A stretch of 64,000 bases of DNA, taken from IMG/VR virus record IMGVR_UViG_3300042906_000857, positions 108,158-172,157 of that record; one strand, written 5' to 3'. A model generated the notes under the pieces. That model saw nothing but the letters and a program-made list of their open reading frames with translations. It did no database searches and had not been told where the DNA came from. The position numbers and the translations under genes were made by a program. The DNA comes from a virus. Shown in pieces: positions 6,894 through 17,349 of the stretch; the stretch's first letter is position 1; every line of letters begins with the position of its first letter.

Positions 6894-7538
6894 TTAAAGT
6901 TTTTTAAGGAAGTTTTCGAAGATACTTAAACTTACTGCTTCGATTTCTTTACTTGAGGCCTGACGAATTTCTTGTTTGGCCTCCTCGTACTGTTGTTCCG
7001 ACCAAACGCCGTTTACCAACATCCACTCTTTACCTTCCATAATTCCTTGTACGAAAGCACCAGGGGCAGAAGGGTCTGCTACAATATCTGCCGCTGTGGC
7101 TAGATGAAAGTCTCCTTGAACGACATTGATGCCGTTTTCCATTTTAAGGGAACCCATACCACGAGAAGATACACCTAATTGTGCGCCGCCCTCGATAAGA
7201 CTCCTTGCAATGTTACCCATAGGGGTTTCAAGAATTTTTGCTTTGCCTATCCAAGCATTTCCCTCTTGTCGTAAACCAACAATTAAATGTGATACACGGT
7301 CAAGGTTAATAGATGGGGTGTCTGGATGACCCAGTTCACCAAAGGCACGATTTTTTGAAATGTATTCTTCTGAATAACGATTAACTTCATTACGCATAGT
7401 TTCTTCTTTATACATGCGTTTGTTTTTGTTAACCGATTCAGCTACTAGAAACGGACCTTCAATGAAAAGAGTTTTCTTTCCATCTTTTTCTTCCGTTAAA
7501 TAACTTACTGACTCTGAGAGTTCTCGTATTAGTTTCAT
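6894..7538 (-). CDS. 21: gp21-like prohead protease
   Basis: A 214-residue serine protease matching T4 gp21 (212 residues), which shares an assemblin-like fold with herpesvirus proteases. The conserved catalytic surroundings are visible: GELGHPD with His71, and LGVSSRGMG with Ser124/Ser125. The N-terminal FIEGPFLVAESVNKNKRMY and the SAPGAFVQGIMEGKEW region are also typical. It cleaves gp22, gp23, gp67-like and other prohead proteins at I/L-x-E sites and then digests itself. It lies between the unknown head-cluster gene and gp22, eight bases from the former, which argues for co-transcription. Confidence 0.95.
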   Translation of the reverse strand: MKLIRELSESVSYLTEEKDGKKTLFIEGPFLVAESVNKNKRMYKEETMRNEVNRYSEEYISKNRAFGELGHPDTPSINLDRVSHLIVGLRQEGNAWIGKAKILETPMGNIARSLIEGGAQLGVSSRGMGSLKMENGINVVQGDFHLATAADIVADPSAPGAFVQGIMEGKEWMLVNGVWSEQQYEEAKQEIRQASSKEIEAVSLSIFENFLKKL

Positions 7539-7546
7539 TTTAGTCC

Positions 7547-8071
7547 TTATGGTCTAATGGCGTAACTGCCATAGTTAAATGCAGCAGGATCATTAAATTG
7601 ACCACGTTGATAGTATTCGTTTTCTTTACGTACTTCTAAGATGATTGTATAAACACTGTTTGCAACCATACCTCTAGTAATAAGTCCAATGTCACCAAGA
7701 CAATTCGCAGTTGCTTTAGCATCATTCGGTATTGTTGTCCAATTGCCCATACCGTCAAATTCACCATTTCCATTTAGATGGAAAATGTATTTAACTGTGT
7801 CAGCATGCCAGAATAAACTTACTTGGCCGGCGCCATCTGCACAATCATACCAAACACGATTGATTGCTAAACCGTAATATGGCAACGGGCCTGTGTTTGC
7901 GGTTGAAGAAAGTAAATTTGCTTTTGAACTATCTAATGCACCAGATAATGTGTTTGCTTGAATTCTTCGGTGGTCATTCTCTTGGCCAGTACCATCAAAA
8001 AACCCAGTCAATTTAATAACTGCATGTTCTGTTGTGTCTTTAATGACTTGATATCCATATGAATTTGCCAT
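7547..8071 (-). CDS. unknown head-cluster protein, candidate capsid-associated
   Basis: A 174-residue protein without a function I can assign. It begins MANSYGYQVIKDTTEHAVIKLTGFFDG and contains a tryptophan- and glycine-containing beta-rich middle (LFWHADTVKYIFHLNG, MGNWTTIPND) and an end with YYQRGQFNDPAAFNYG. The YGYQVIKDTTEHAVIKLTG start recurs in marine T4-like phages in the same place, as far as I recall. It occupies the slot between gp67 and gp21 where T4 carries gp68, but I see no similarity to gp68. A perfect late octamer lies 28 bases upstream and the gene is translated in the head operon. A decoration or inner capsid role is inferred from position only. Confidence 0.8.
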   Translation of the reverse strand: MANSYGYQVIKDTTEHAVIKLTGFFDGTGQENDHRRIQANTLSGALDSSKANLLSSTANTGPLPYYGLAINRVWYDCADGAGQVSLFWHADTVKYIFHLNGNGEFDGMGNWTTIPNDAKATANCLGDIGLITRGMVANSVYTIILEVRKENEYYQRGQFNDPAAFNYGSYAIRP

Positions 8072-8098
8072 TTGTAATCCCTGTTATTGTTTAGATAA

Positions 8099-8106
8099 TA
8101 TTTATA
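8099..8106 (-). promoter_or_regulatory. perfect late promoter TATAAATA before the head-cluster gene and gp21
   Basis: An exact match to the T4 late octamer on the minus strand in a 49-bp gap, 28 bases before the ATG at 8071. CAGGGA lies between as ribosome site. The 28-base spacing equals that at gp22. Confidence 0.85.
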
Positions 8107-8120
8107 TAATTATAATGAGA

Positions 8121-8303
8121 TTAAGATTCTTCAGCTTCAGGCTCTGGTTGAACATTGTCACCCATTAAATTCTTTGCAACTTCAGCTTTATGTGCCTCTA
8201 TGTGAGACATAACTCTATCTGAAATAGCAGAATACAATGCATCACGCATTTCTTTTGCGTTGTCTTGTTCAGCATAGTCTACAATTGTTCGTGCTTGTTC
8301 CAT
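8121..8303 (-). CDS. 67: gp67-like prohead core protein
   Basis: A 60-residue protein with one amphipathic helix (MEQARTIVDYAEQDNAKEM onward, then DRVMSHIEAHKAEVAKNL) and an acidic proline/glutamate tail. T4 gp67 has the same plan (80 residues, a helix then a highly acidic tail) and follows gp20 directly, as here. gp67 is a prohead core component cut by gp21 into internal peptides. The match is based on layout and position; sequence identity over so short a protein is limited. AGGAGA precedes the start. Confidence 0.72.
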   Translation of the reverse strand: MEQARTIVDYAEQDNAKEMRDALYSAISDRVMSHIEAHKAEVAKNLMGDNVQPEPEAEES

Positions 8304-8316
8304 GTTTCTCTCCTAA

Positions 8317-10008
8317 TTATAATATACGTTTCAATTTAGTGAACGTGTTTTCCAAAATTAAATCACCTTCTGGTGTATCGTTTTCTTCTTTTTTGGAAGA
8401 AGTTTTCTTCATGTCAGCTTGCGCTTTTAAATCTTCTGGATGAGTTGGTTGTGCAGGTATGCTACTCATCATCTGTTGTTGTGCAATGTCATTAGATACA
8501 CCTACTGGTATACCTAAACCTTCTTCTTTTTCTTTATCTATCTGTTTCTGAATTACTTTAATTTCATCATCATTCATACGCAATACATTTTGTTGTATCC
8601 ATTGTTGAGAGAAATATCTTCCAGTATAAGGATCAACAGCAGATAACAGTGACAATCTTTGCGTCATTAATTCCGCTTCTTTAAGTTCGGAGAAATTATT
8701 GTCTTTAATAAAGTCGTAATGTACGTTTTCTTTAAACAAATCCCATTCTTCATTTGTACAGACACCTTTTAGTACACACTGTACACGCAAAGCCTGGTCA
8801 AATACATCCGAGAATTTGCTTCGTAGTCTATCAACAAACTTAGAAAACTTTAATTCATCACGAGTAATTTCTGATGTACGTCCCAATGAGAAACCTTGAT
8901 TGGGTTCTAAACGAGAGATAGGTACACTCAAAGCACCATATAATTTCTTTTGGAAGTACTTAACGTCTTCCAGTTCACCCAGGTTTTGACCACCAGGCAA
9001 TGTTGTAATCTCTGTACCTTTACCACCTTCACGGCGAGGTAACCAAAAATCTTCAAGCATAGACATATGTTTACGGTCATCACGTACTTCACCTGTGTTT
9101 GAATCATACACAAGTTTGTTTTTGTACTTAACCATAATGTCACGCAGATATTGTTCCGCTTTTAATTTCGGTAAGTTACCTACGTCAATATAAAATATAC
9201 GGCGTTCTGGTGCTCTCGAAATACGATATATGACCGTTGCATCCTCAATCATACGTAATTGATTGAGTGGTTTAATTGCTTTATGTAGATAACTCAGCAC
9301 GACCGCACGGCGTGAATCCATAAGGCCAGAAACGACCGAAATGATAGAGTCAGTAGTAATGCGTACACCTGTTGGACCGTAGTTGGAAGAACTTCCTGTC
9401 ACGACCTTGTCATTGTATATGTAATACTCATTAACCGGTTTCATAATGTCCGCACCAGTGCGTTCATCTTTTTGTTTTTTGATTTCTCGTACCTTACGTA
9501 ACTTACGTGGGTCGATGTATCTTAACTCTTTAATACCTTCTTGTGGATTATCACGGTCAATAATGATGTGATAATACATTCTACCGTCAACATAGTAACG
9601 GCGAAAAATATCTTGAGCCATATTTTGATAGTTAATCAAACGAAGAATATTATTAAATTCTTCCTTAATGGCCTTCTTAATTTTATCATTTTGCTTCAAG
9701 TCATCCAAAACAATCTCGGTAATTTTACCGTCATCATCTTGAACAATAGCTTCATTAACTATATCATCTATCGCCGATTCAATTTCAGGTTGCATTGCCA
9801 TCTCACGGTATCGAGAAATGAGTTCTACCTCATTCTTTGCAGTACCATCAAGGTCAACGTATGTGCCATAGTAAGCGGCAGATGTAATAGTTAATGCACC
9901 ATCATCCGAACTTGGAGGTGCGAATGACTGTTGCGTAGTCGATTCTTCTTCATCCTTTGCACGGGATATAGTGAAACCGAAAAGTGAAAATTTATTTGTA
10001 TTTGCCAT
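8317..10008 (-). CDS. 20: portal vertex protein gp20
   Basis: A 563-residue protein matching T4 gp20 (524 residues), which forms the 12-subunit portal ring for head assembly initiation and DNA passage. Diagnostic stretches include ISRYREMAMQPEIESAIDDI with NEAI, RRYYVDGRMYYHIIID, KELRYIDPRKLRKVRE, APERRIFYIDVGNLPK, DFWLPRREGGKGTEI..LPGGQNLGE, and SRTSEITRDELKFSKFV-type sequence (here LGRTSEITRDELKFSKFVD). The last 80 residues form a charged linker typical of the clip/crown end. The gene follows the gp19 terminator. I see neither an obvious late octamer nor a strong Shine-Dalgarno sequence before its ATG, which is unusual for an essential late gene. Confidence 0.97.
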   Translation of the reverse strand: MANTNKFSLFGFTISRAKDEEESTTQQSFAPPSSDDGALTITSAAYYGTYVDLDGTAKNEVELISRYREMAMQPEIESAIDDIVNEAIVQDDDGKITEIVLDDLKQNDKIKKAIKEEFNNILRLINYQNMAQDIFRRYYVDGRMYYHIIIDRDNPQEGIKELRYIDPRKLRKVREIKKQKDERTGADIMKPVNEYYIYNDKVVTGSSSNYGPTGVRITTDSIISVVSGLMDSRRAVVLSYLHKAIKPLNQLRMIEDATVIYRISRAPERRIFYIDVGNLPKLKAEQYLRDIMVKYKNKLVYDSNTGEVRDDRKHMSMLEDFWLPRREGGKGTEITTLPGGQNLGELEDVKYFQKKLYGALSVPISRLEPNQGFSLGRTSEITRDELKFSKFVDRLRSKFSDVFDQALRVQCVLKGVCTNEEWDLFKENVHYDFIKDNNFSELKEAELMTQRLSLLSAVDPYTGRYFSQQWIQQNVLRMNDDEIKVIQKQIDKEKEEGLGIPVGVSNDIAQQQMMSSIPAQPTHPEDLKAQADMKKTSSKKEENDTPEGDLILENTFTKLKRIL

Positions 10009-10041
10009 ATATTGTGTGTAATTATAAAATCAAAAAAACAT

Positions 10042-10062
10042 TGGAGGGCACTAGGCCCTCCA
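10042..10062 (-). terminator. gp19 rho-independent terminator
   Basis: An 8-bp perfect GC-rich stem (10042-10049 with 10055-10062) around a five-base loop, followed on the minus strand by a run of seven T residues (10038-10032). It starts seven bases after the gp19 stop codon and separates the tail tube gene from gp20. Confidence 0.9.
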
Positions 10063-10068
10063 CTAATA

Positions 10069-10611
10069 TCAAGTTGTTGTGTCTGTTTCCCAGAATTGAT
10101 AAGCAAACGTTGCAGTATACTCCTCAATTGCGTCATTTGAACCCCAATCTAGGTCGATTGGTGCCAAATCAAGTGGGAACACACCAACAAATTTATACCT
10201 CTTCAATTCGTTACCAGTTTTTCCGTATTGTATTACACTAGCGTCAATTGAATATCCGTTGGAACTCAAAGCCGCAGCATTTCTTACATTACCCGAATGA
10301 CTATTGATAGTATTCATCCAGTTTTCTAAAGAATTTCTGATAACAAAATCTTCATCGTTAATAATTGTCAATGTCCAGTCGGCGAAACTTCTGTTGCCAG
10401 CAAATTTCATTTCACGACCGAAGTAGTAAACAGGAACAGTACCTATTGTAGAGCCTGGTAGTTGAGCTGTCTTTGCCATAAATGTTATTTTTTGGCCAGC
10501 AGCTGTAGCGTTTTGTACGATTGTTGGGAATATTAGAGAAACCGAAAACAGATTAGGACGGGCACCGTCTCCAATCATGTTCGCTCTAAATTCTGATACA
10601 TTGAATGCCAT
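10069..10611 (-). CDS. 19: tail tube protein gp19
   Basis: A 180-residue protein matching T4 gp19 (163 residues), the subunit of the inner tail tube. It begins MAFNVSEFRANMIGDGARPNLF, has the typical FMAKTAQLPGSTIGTVPVYYFGR segment, TLTIINDEDFVIRNSLENWM, and the C-terminal NELKRYKFVGVFPLDLAPIDLDW. It is encoded directly after the sheath gene as in T4 and ends at a strong terminator, fitting the need for a large amount of a discrete message. A late-promoter-like octamer and AGGAGA precede its start. Confidence 0.96.
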   Translation of the reverse strand: MAFNVSEFRANMIGDGARPNLFSVSLIFPTIVQNATAAGQKITFMAKTAQLPGSTIGTVPVYYFGREMKFAGNRSFADWTLTIINDEDFVIRNSLENWMNTINSHSGNVRNAAALSSNGYSIDASVIQYGKTGNELKRYKFVGVFPLDLAPIDLDWGSNDAIEEYTATFAYQFWETDTTT

Positions 10612-10631
10612 TGTTTTCTCCTATTATCGTT

Positions 10632-10639
10632 TATTTATT
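10632..10639 (-). promoter_or_regulatory. late-promoter-like octamer AATAAATA before gp19
   Basis: AATAAATA on the minus strand (seven of eight to TATAAATA) overlaps the gp18 stop codon and lies 20 bases before the gp19 ATG, with AGGAG between. The octamer follows the stop triplet as TAATAAATA. Confidence 0.55.
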
Positions 10640-12329
10640 AAGCTGCACCAACGATTGTCACGAAGTCAACACCAGTTCCAACTGCAATAAAGTTTAATTG
10701 GATGTAGTTAACGGAACGAGCAGGCTTAATGTATATATCACCAACAAATTGGTTGCTATCAATAACCTGTTGTGTATTATTAGTTGAATCGCAAACAACT
10801 CTGAAATCAGTAATACCACGGCGACCTTGGATTTCACGCAAGAACGGAGCGACTAAAGCAATAAACTGTGATCTTGTGAATTCATCATTCAACTCAAACA
10901 TAGAATACTTGGCTGCTTGTGCAATTGACTTTTCAAGTGTGATAAACAATCTACGAACATTGATACGGTCAAACGCAGAAGGTTTTGCCAACAACGTTTT
11001 ATCACCAAACAACAATGTACCTTGACCTGGCATTGAGATAACAGGATTAACACCTGCTGCATACAATGTATCACGGAAAGATTTTGTTGGGTTCCAAGCT
11101 AACTTGATACTGTTTTTAATTGCACCACGATTGAAACCTGCTGGTGAGAACCATGGGTCTCTGTTGTTGTCTGTGAAAACACAAAGACCAGCAATATCAC
11201 CATTCAAAGGTATCCAACGGTATGAATTGTTATATTTGTCGAATTGATATTTCCAACCAGAATCGGCAACAACGTATGAAGAACTTCTTGATAGTGCGGT
11301 TAACCAGTTTAAAATGTTTGAAGTTTCTGAACCAGCTTGATTAACAACGTCAACGTAACGTGGAGAAATGAACGCCACGCAATCTGCACGACCAACAGCA
11401 AGTGTGTCGATAACATATTGTTGAACTGTAACTGAGTGTCCGCCTGTTAGAACCAACGCAACATCAATACTTTCCTTATTTGAAAATAAGTCATACGCTA
11501 ATTGTATGTTACCGTCAGTAGGAACAGCATTCGTACCTGATGTTAAGTTGGTAACAATGTTTGTCAACGGACGGCCGAATGTTCTTCCTGCTGCCGTTCT
11601 ATCCCAAGTTGAACTTGTTGTTGCATAATCAACAGGACTCATTGAGTAAACGTATTTTGAGTTGTTAGATATAACTTGTTTGTAATAGTTTGTATTGCCA
11701 TTGATTGTTGCGTCAGACGCAGCTGAGACAAAACCGTAAGTTTCTAATACAGAACCAGCTGAACCTGTTAACAAACCGTCTTGGTCAACTACAACGATGT
11801 GCATTTCATCACTTGCACCATTTACTGAACTTGCATATTCAGATGTACCTGGTGCGGATGTAAAGTAGTTTTTGTATGCCCAAGTACCATAAGTTGTAGT
11901 ATTTGCACAAACATGAACAGTCACGGAGTTACCTAGTGTACCAGGATATCTTGCAACAAAAGCTCCATAAGCATTACTGTTGTCAACGTCAAGGTATGCA
12001 GCTTCGTAAACATCTTCATTTTTAATCTGTATGTTACTTCCGTTACCGTCAGTTGCGTTGTTAGCAAGATTGCCAACCGCACGTACTATATTTAAGTTAT
12101 TACCATAAGATAAGAAACTAGATGCGGTAAAAAATGATACTGCTGAACCCGAATCTGGCTTACCGTAGGTTTTAACAAGTGTAAGCTCACTGTCTATTTG
12201 TTTTACTTTCTCTGCTGGACCCCATTGGAATGTCCCAGCAAATGCACCGGCCGTTTGTTGCGTAGAAGGTACAACTGTTGTTGCATCAATTTCCGACACA
12301 TTTACGCCTGGAGAGATTTGAAATGCCAT
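10638..12329 (-). CDS. 18: tail sheath protein gp18
   Basis: A 563-residue contractile sheath subunit, somewhat shorter than T4 gp18 (659). The N-terminal ISPGVNVSEIDATTVVP, the AGAFAGTFQWGPAEKVKQI motif and the C-terminal NVRRLFITLEKSIAQAAKYSMFELND, followed by TRSQFIALVAPFLREIQGRRGI, are hallmark sheath sequences; the last part carries the conserved polymerisation domain. The middle (about residues 100-330) is the variable surface domain. It contracts on infection to drive the gp19 tube through the envelope. It is followed at once by gp19, and preceded by a late-promoter-like octamer 50 bases upstream. Confidence 0.97.
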   Translation of the reverse strand: MAFQISPGVNVSEIDATTVVPSTQQTAGAFAGTFQWGPAEKVKQIDSELTLVKTYGKPDSGSAVSFFTASSFLSYGNNLNIVRAVGNLANNATDGNGSNIQIKNEDVYEAAYLDVDNSNAYGAFVARYPGTLGNSVTVHVCANTTTYGTWAYKNYFTSAPGTSEYASSVNGASDEMHIVVVDQDGLLTGSAGSVLETYGFVSAASDATINGNTNYYKQVISNNSKYVYSMSPVDYATTSSTWDRTAAGRTFGRPLTNIVTNLTSGTNAVPTDGNIQLAYDLFSNKESIDVALVLTGGHSVTVQQYVIDTLAVGRADCVAFISPRYVDVVNQAGSETSNILNWLTALSRSSSYVVADSGWKYQFDKYNNSYRWIPLNGDIAGLCVFTDNNRDPWFSPAGFNRGAIKNSIKLAWNPTKSFRDTLYAAGVNPVISMPGQGTLLFGDKTLLAKPSAFDRINVRRLFITLEKSIAQAAKYSMFELNDEFTRSQFIALVAPFLREIQGRRGITDFRVVCDSTNNTQQVIDSNQFVGDIYIKPARSVNYIQLNFIAVGTGVDFVTIVGAA

Positions 12330-12378
12330 TTTATTCTCCTTGAATTATTATGTTCTCTTGGCAAAATACCATATAGTA

Positions 12379-12386
12379 TATTTATG
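12379..12386 (-). promoter_or_regulatory. late-promoter-like octamer CATAAATA before gp18
   Basis: CATAAATA on the minus strand, seven of eight to TATAAATA, lies in the 77-bp gap between gp17 and gp18, 50 bases before the gp18 ATG. AAGGAG precedes the start codon. Confidence 0.6.
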
Positions 12387-12406
12387 AAACGCTGGATTTA
12401 CAAATT

Positions 12407-14086
12407 TCACAAGTCTTTTCTAAAGAAGTTTGCGTATGTTTCTCCACCATCAGCGAGTTCCCATATATCATCACCAATTATCTCGAAGTCGTGTTCTAAA
12501 CCATCTTCAATAATTGGTGCTGGCAAAAGGTCCTCATCCATTTGATTCATATTTTCTAACTGAATCTGTTTACGAATGTCGTGATTTACAATTTCTTTGA
12601 AGTATTGCTGAGTTGTTACCCATGCAAATATCACCAAAGACATAACCAAGTCATCATTTGCACCATCTTCCGCACTAAATGAGTTCTTTTGTTGAACAAA
12701 CGTAGTCAATTCGGAGTAAGTATCAAAATCATTAATAACTAATTTGTCACCTTCAATCAAGGTTTTTAGGTTGGAACAACCAATTGCCTTAACTTGAGGT
12801 GACATTTTCAGGCCCATTTGAATACCACGAGCAAATCCTGCTGATAGTTGTTGTGGTTTCTTGTTGCCTGTAAATACTTTCCATAGATTCTCATACTCAA
12901 AATCTGCGTGTAGTGAGTCTGCAACCTGTGGATTATTATTTATTTCTATTAAAACATACGCATCATTGTAATACTTGGCTGCATTGTATATGACGGTAGG
13001 ATATAAAATTGGTGTGATTGACGAACTTTTATACACCGCAACTTGTTTGTATGGTGTTTCTGATATGTCTATAACTTGAAATGCAGAACTGTCCAGATTC
13101 TTACCTTCTGAAACGTCAACACAAATTGCATATAGGTGGTCTGTATTACTCTCGTTTACACCTTCTTTGACTGGGTGTTCATATATCTTCAACATATCAT
13201 GGTTGGCAATTGGATCACTGTATGCCAACTGTTGAAGTTTATAACCAGATATTAGAGTATTGGTAGAACCTAAGAACTCAGTTTCAAACTCTTGCTTGAA
13301 TTGTCGTTCAGAGGTGTTGCGAATTGTTTCTTCTTTCCATTTCTCATCACGGCCTGGTACCATTGACCAGTGAATCTCAAAGTTTATATAATTATTTTTC
13401 TTGTTCAAAGAATCCATCCACAACTTGTAGAACAGATTCATACCGTTAGGTGTTGACACAATAATAATCTTTGTCTTTTTACCAGATGAAATTACAGGAT
13501 AAACGGAGTTAAAGAATTCTTCTGCAATATTATTAGGAACGAAAGCAAATTCGTCCAAGAATACAATGTTAAAAGAACCACCTCGAATGGCGGAACTAGA
13601 TGTGGACGCAGCGATAATCTTAGAACCGTTCTCTAGTTCAACGTTACCTTTATTCCAGGTAAGAACACCTTGTTGCAACCACATTGGTAAATTCTCATAA
13701 GCCAATTGGTATTTTGAAAGAATGTCTCTTGCAAGAGAACCTTTGTTTGCCAGAACGGCACAGTTTTGTGTGTCAGTAAAGATAGTTGCCCACAACATAT
13801 AAGCAACAGTGGTTGTTGTTTTTCCAACCTGACGAGGACATTTAGTAATAACGAAACGATTGGATGCAAACAACCGAATCATTTCCTCTTGAAACCCCCA
13901 CATCGCAAAGTTGATTAGACCTTCATCAACGTTGACAATTTTAATATAGTTTTTGGCAAAGTATACCGGATCACTTGCACATTTAACATATTCATCAATC
14001 TGTTCTTTGGTGTACTCTACCTTAACGCCAGCCTTCTTTAATAAGGGATTGTCCCGGTATGCATCACCACTATGCAATTCACTCAT
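12407..14086 (-). CDS. 17: terminase large subunit gp17
   Basis: A 559-residue packaging motor protein (T4 gp17 has 610). The ATPase domain shows Walker A CPRQVGKTT at residues 83-91, Walker B IVFLDE at about 174-179, and the STPNG coupling motif at 211-215. The C-terminal nuclease domain shows ICVDVSEGKN with Asp324 and later GANDDLVMSLVIFAW, containing the acidic residues of an RNase H-like headful nuclease. It translocates DNA into the prohead through gp20 and makes the headful cuts. The start overlaps the gp16 stop as ATGA, a sign of translational coupling with the small subunit. Confidence 0.97.
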   Translation of the reverse strand: MSELHSGDAYRDNPLLKKAGVKVEYTKEQIDEYVKCASDPVYFAKNYIKIVNVDEGLINFAMWGFQEEMIRLFASNRFVITKCPRQVGKTTTTVAYMLWATIFTDTQNCAVLANKGSLARDILSKYQLAYENLPMWLQQGVLTWNKGNVELENGSKIIAASTSSSAIRGGSFNIVFLDEFAFVPNNIAEEFFNSVYPVISSGKKTKIIIVSTPNGMNLFYKLWMDSLNKKNNYINFEIHWSMVPGRDEKWKEETIRNTSERQFKQEFETEFLGSTNTLISGYKLQQLAYSDPIANHDMLKIYEHPVKEGVNESNTDHLYAICVDVSEGKNLDSSAFQVIDISETPYKQVAVYKSSSITPILYPTVIYNAAKYYNDAYVLIEINNNPQVADSLHADFEYENLWKVFTGNKKPQQLSAGFARGIQMGLKMSPQVKAIGCSNLKTLIEGDKLVINDFDTYSELTTFVQQKNSFSAEDGANDDLVMSLVIFAWVTTQQYFKEIVNHDIRKQIQLENMNQMDEDLLPAPIIEDGLEHDFEIIGDDIWELADGGETYANFFRKDL

Positions 14087-14505
14087 TCTTTACCTCTGAG
14101 TAACTTATTCAATTCAGCAGTAGAACCTATGAATATAGCTTTATCTATTTTAGTGTCTCCATCTTTTTCGGGACCATTCATAACACGCATCTGTTTCTGT
14201 ACTGCTAATAGTTCTTTGTTTGCATCTACTACGTTTTTTAATAGTGTGCCATAGACCTCAAAGGCTCGTGGGTGTTGTCCTGCTTTGGCGATATTCAATA
14301 TTTCATCCATGGCATCTTTGCCTTGGTCAATCAACTCTTGTAAATTATCTTTAGTCTGTTGATATGCATCAGCCAAATCTTCTTTTAGGTCTGGTTCATT
14401 TGTATCTGGTGTTACAGTGACTAAACTTTTTTCTTTAGGTTCAATCGGTGTAACATCAAATATTTTTTCCATATTCTTGTCAAATGTATTCATATTATTT
14501 TCCAT
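14083..14505 (-). CDS. 16: terminase small subunit gp16
   Basis: A 140-residue protein with the T4 gp16 plan (164 residues). The acidic N-terminus is followed by helices with AGQHPRAFEVYGTLLKNVV and ANKELLAVQKQM, matching the T4 segment with SPRHMEVFATLM and TNREIL, and a C-terminal IDKAIFIGSTAELNKLL that matches T4 ATVFMGSPTELMD. It forms a ring that regulates the gp17 ATPase and selects DNA. I take the ATG at 14505, four bases after the stop of the upstream fibre gene. A second ATG at 14493 is equally possible. Extension to 14637 would run 128 bases into the fibre gene and adds a non-gp16 sequence, so I reject it. Confidence 0.9.
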   Translation of the reverse strand: MENNMNTFDKNMEKIFDVTPIEPKEKSLVTVTPDTNEPDLKEDLADAYQQTKDNLQELIDQGKDAMDEILNIAKAGQHPRAFEVYGTLLKNVVDANKELLAVQKQMRVMNGPEKDGDTKIDKAIFIGSTAELNKLLRGKE

Positions 14506-14509
14506 AAAA

Positions 14510-16315
<1,806 letters not shown>

Positions 16316-16335
16316 TTATTTCTCTCATTTATTGT

Positions 16336-17349
16336 TTACTGGTTTGCGGCCTTATTGATTGTAAGTATCGTATTCAATGTGTTATCAGCCTTGGCATCTT
16401 CTTTATCAACCGACATGAAATCGATATCAGAAGTAACTTTACCAACTGCATCAACTTCAACAAATTTCAGTGGGTTCAAGTTATACGATGTGAAATTATA
16501 GTTCGCAAGGGTATTTATTCCGTATATAGGTTGACTTGACACAAAGTTTCCTGTTAGTTCTTTTACTCTTAATACGTTGTCGGTAAACTGTACGACTATT
16601 CCTGTTGCAGTTGAATCGTCAGAATTGTAACCTTGATATATCTTTTCACCAACCTTATACGTACCGTAACCAGAATTTAAATCCATATAAAATTCAATAA
16701 CTTCTGCTGTCGTTATTAAATTGTAAACGGAAACAAAAGCACGATTGATAACGTTTGTCTCTGATGGTTTACCAAAAACAAAACCTTTGACAGTAAAGTT
16801 TAAGGTCCAAACAATCATTCTTGTGTCGTTCTCTCTAGGTCCTTCATATGTAATTTCATGTGAAGTTGAGTTCAGAATGACAGGTACCTCTTTGATGATT
16901 CCCATTTCAGGAATCAAATTCAATTTCATCGTGTAGTCTGGTGTAAAGAACGGTAGAATGTGTTCTATTATTTGTGTACCATCTTCAATGTTTCTAACGT
17001 ATATGTAAAGACTAAAATCAAAGTTGTAGGGTACAGGATTGTATTGTGAAATTATACCAGTAGCTGTAGATGCAAAATTCTTAACGTTTGTATTTTGTTT
17101 TCTATTTGCATCATATTGCATACCAGTCATTTCAAAAGACAATCGTGGTAGAGTTACTTGCACCTTTTTGTCTAGAGCCATATCTTCCTCTAGACGCATG
17201 ATATAACGTTCTTTAGTTGCATACGCAATAGGAACAATAAATCTTTCAGTCTCATCAAGGTTGCCATCGAACCTGTATAGTGTAATACTATCAAACAGAT
17301 TGCCAAATCCAACAACCAATTTTCTTATGACACGATTGTATGTTGACAT
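16336..17349 (-). CDS. 15: gp15-like tail terminator
   Basis: A 337-residue protein matching T4 gp15 (272), which caps the completed tail and joins it to the head. The N-terminus is diagnostic: NRVIRKLVVGFGNLFDSI, then IVPIAYATKERYIMRLEED and VQVTLPRLSFEMTGMQYDANRK. T4-like gp15 proteins share this run of short motifs. The C-terminal region is longer than T4 and includes a beta segment with the local repeat TATGIVVQFTDNVLRVKELTGNF that is also present, in related form, in the adjacent gp14 (VVAIVQEWNTIDDVLKVTN). Its ATG overlaps the gp14 stop by one base (TAATG), so the two are translationally coupled. Confidence 0.92.
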   Translation of the reverse strand: MSTYNRVIRKLVVGFGNLFDSITLYRFDGNLDETERFIVPIAYATKERYIMRLEEDMALDKKVQVTLPRLSFEMTGMQYDANRKQNTNVKNFASTATGIISQYNPVPYNFDFSLYIYVRNIEDGTQIIEHILPFFTPDYTMKLNLIPEMGIIKEVPVILNSTSHEITYEGPRENDTRMIVWTLNFTVKGFVFGKPSETNVINRAFVSVYNLITTAEVIEFYMDLNSGYGTYKVGEKIYQGYNSDDSTATGIVVQFTDNVLRVKELTGNFVSSQPIYGINTLANYNFTSYNLNPLKFVEVDAVGKVTSDIDFMSVDKEDAKADNTLNTILTINKAANQ

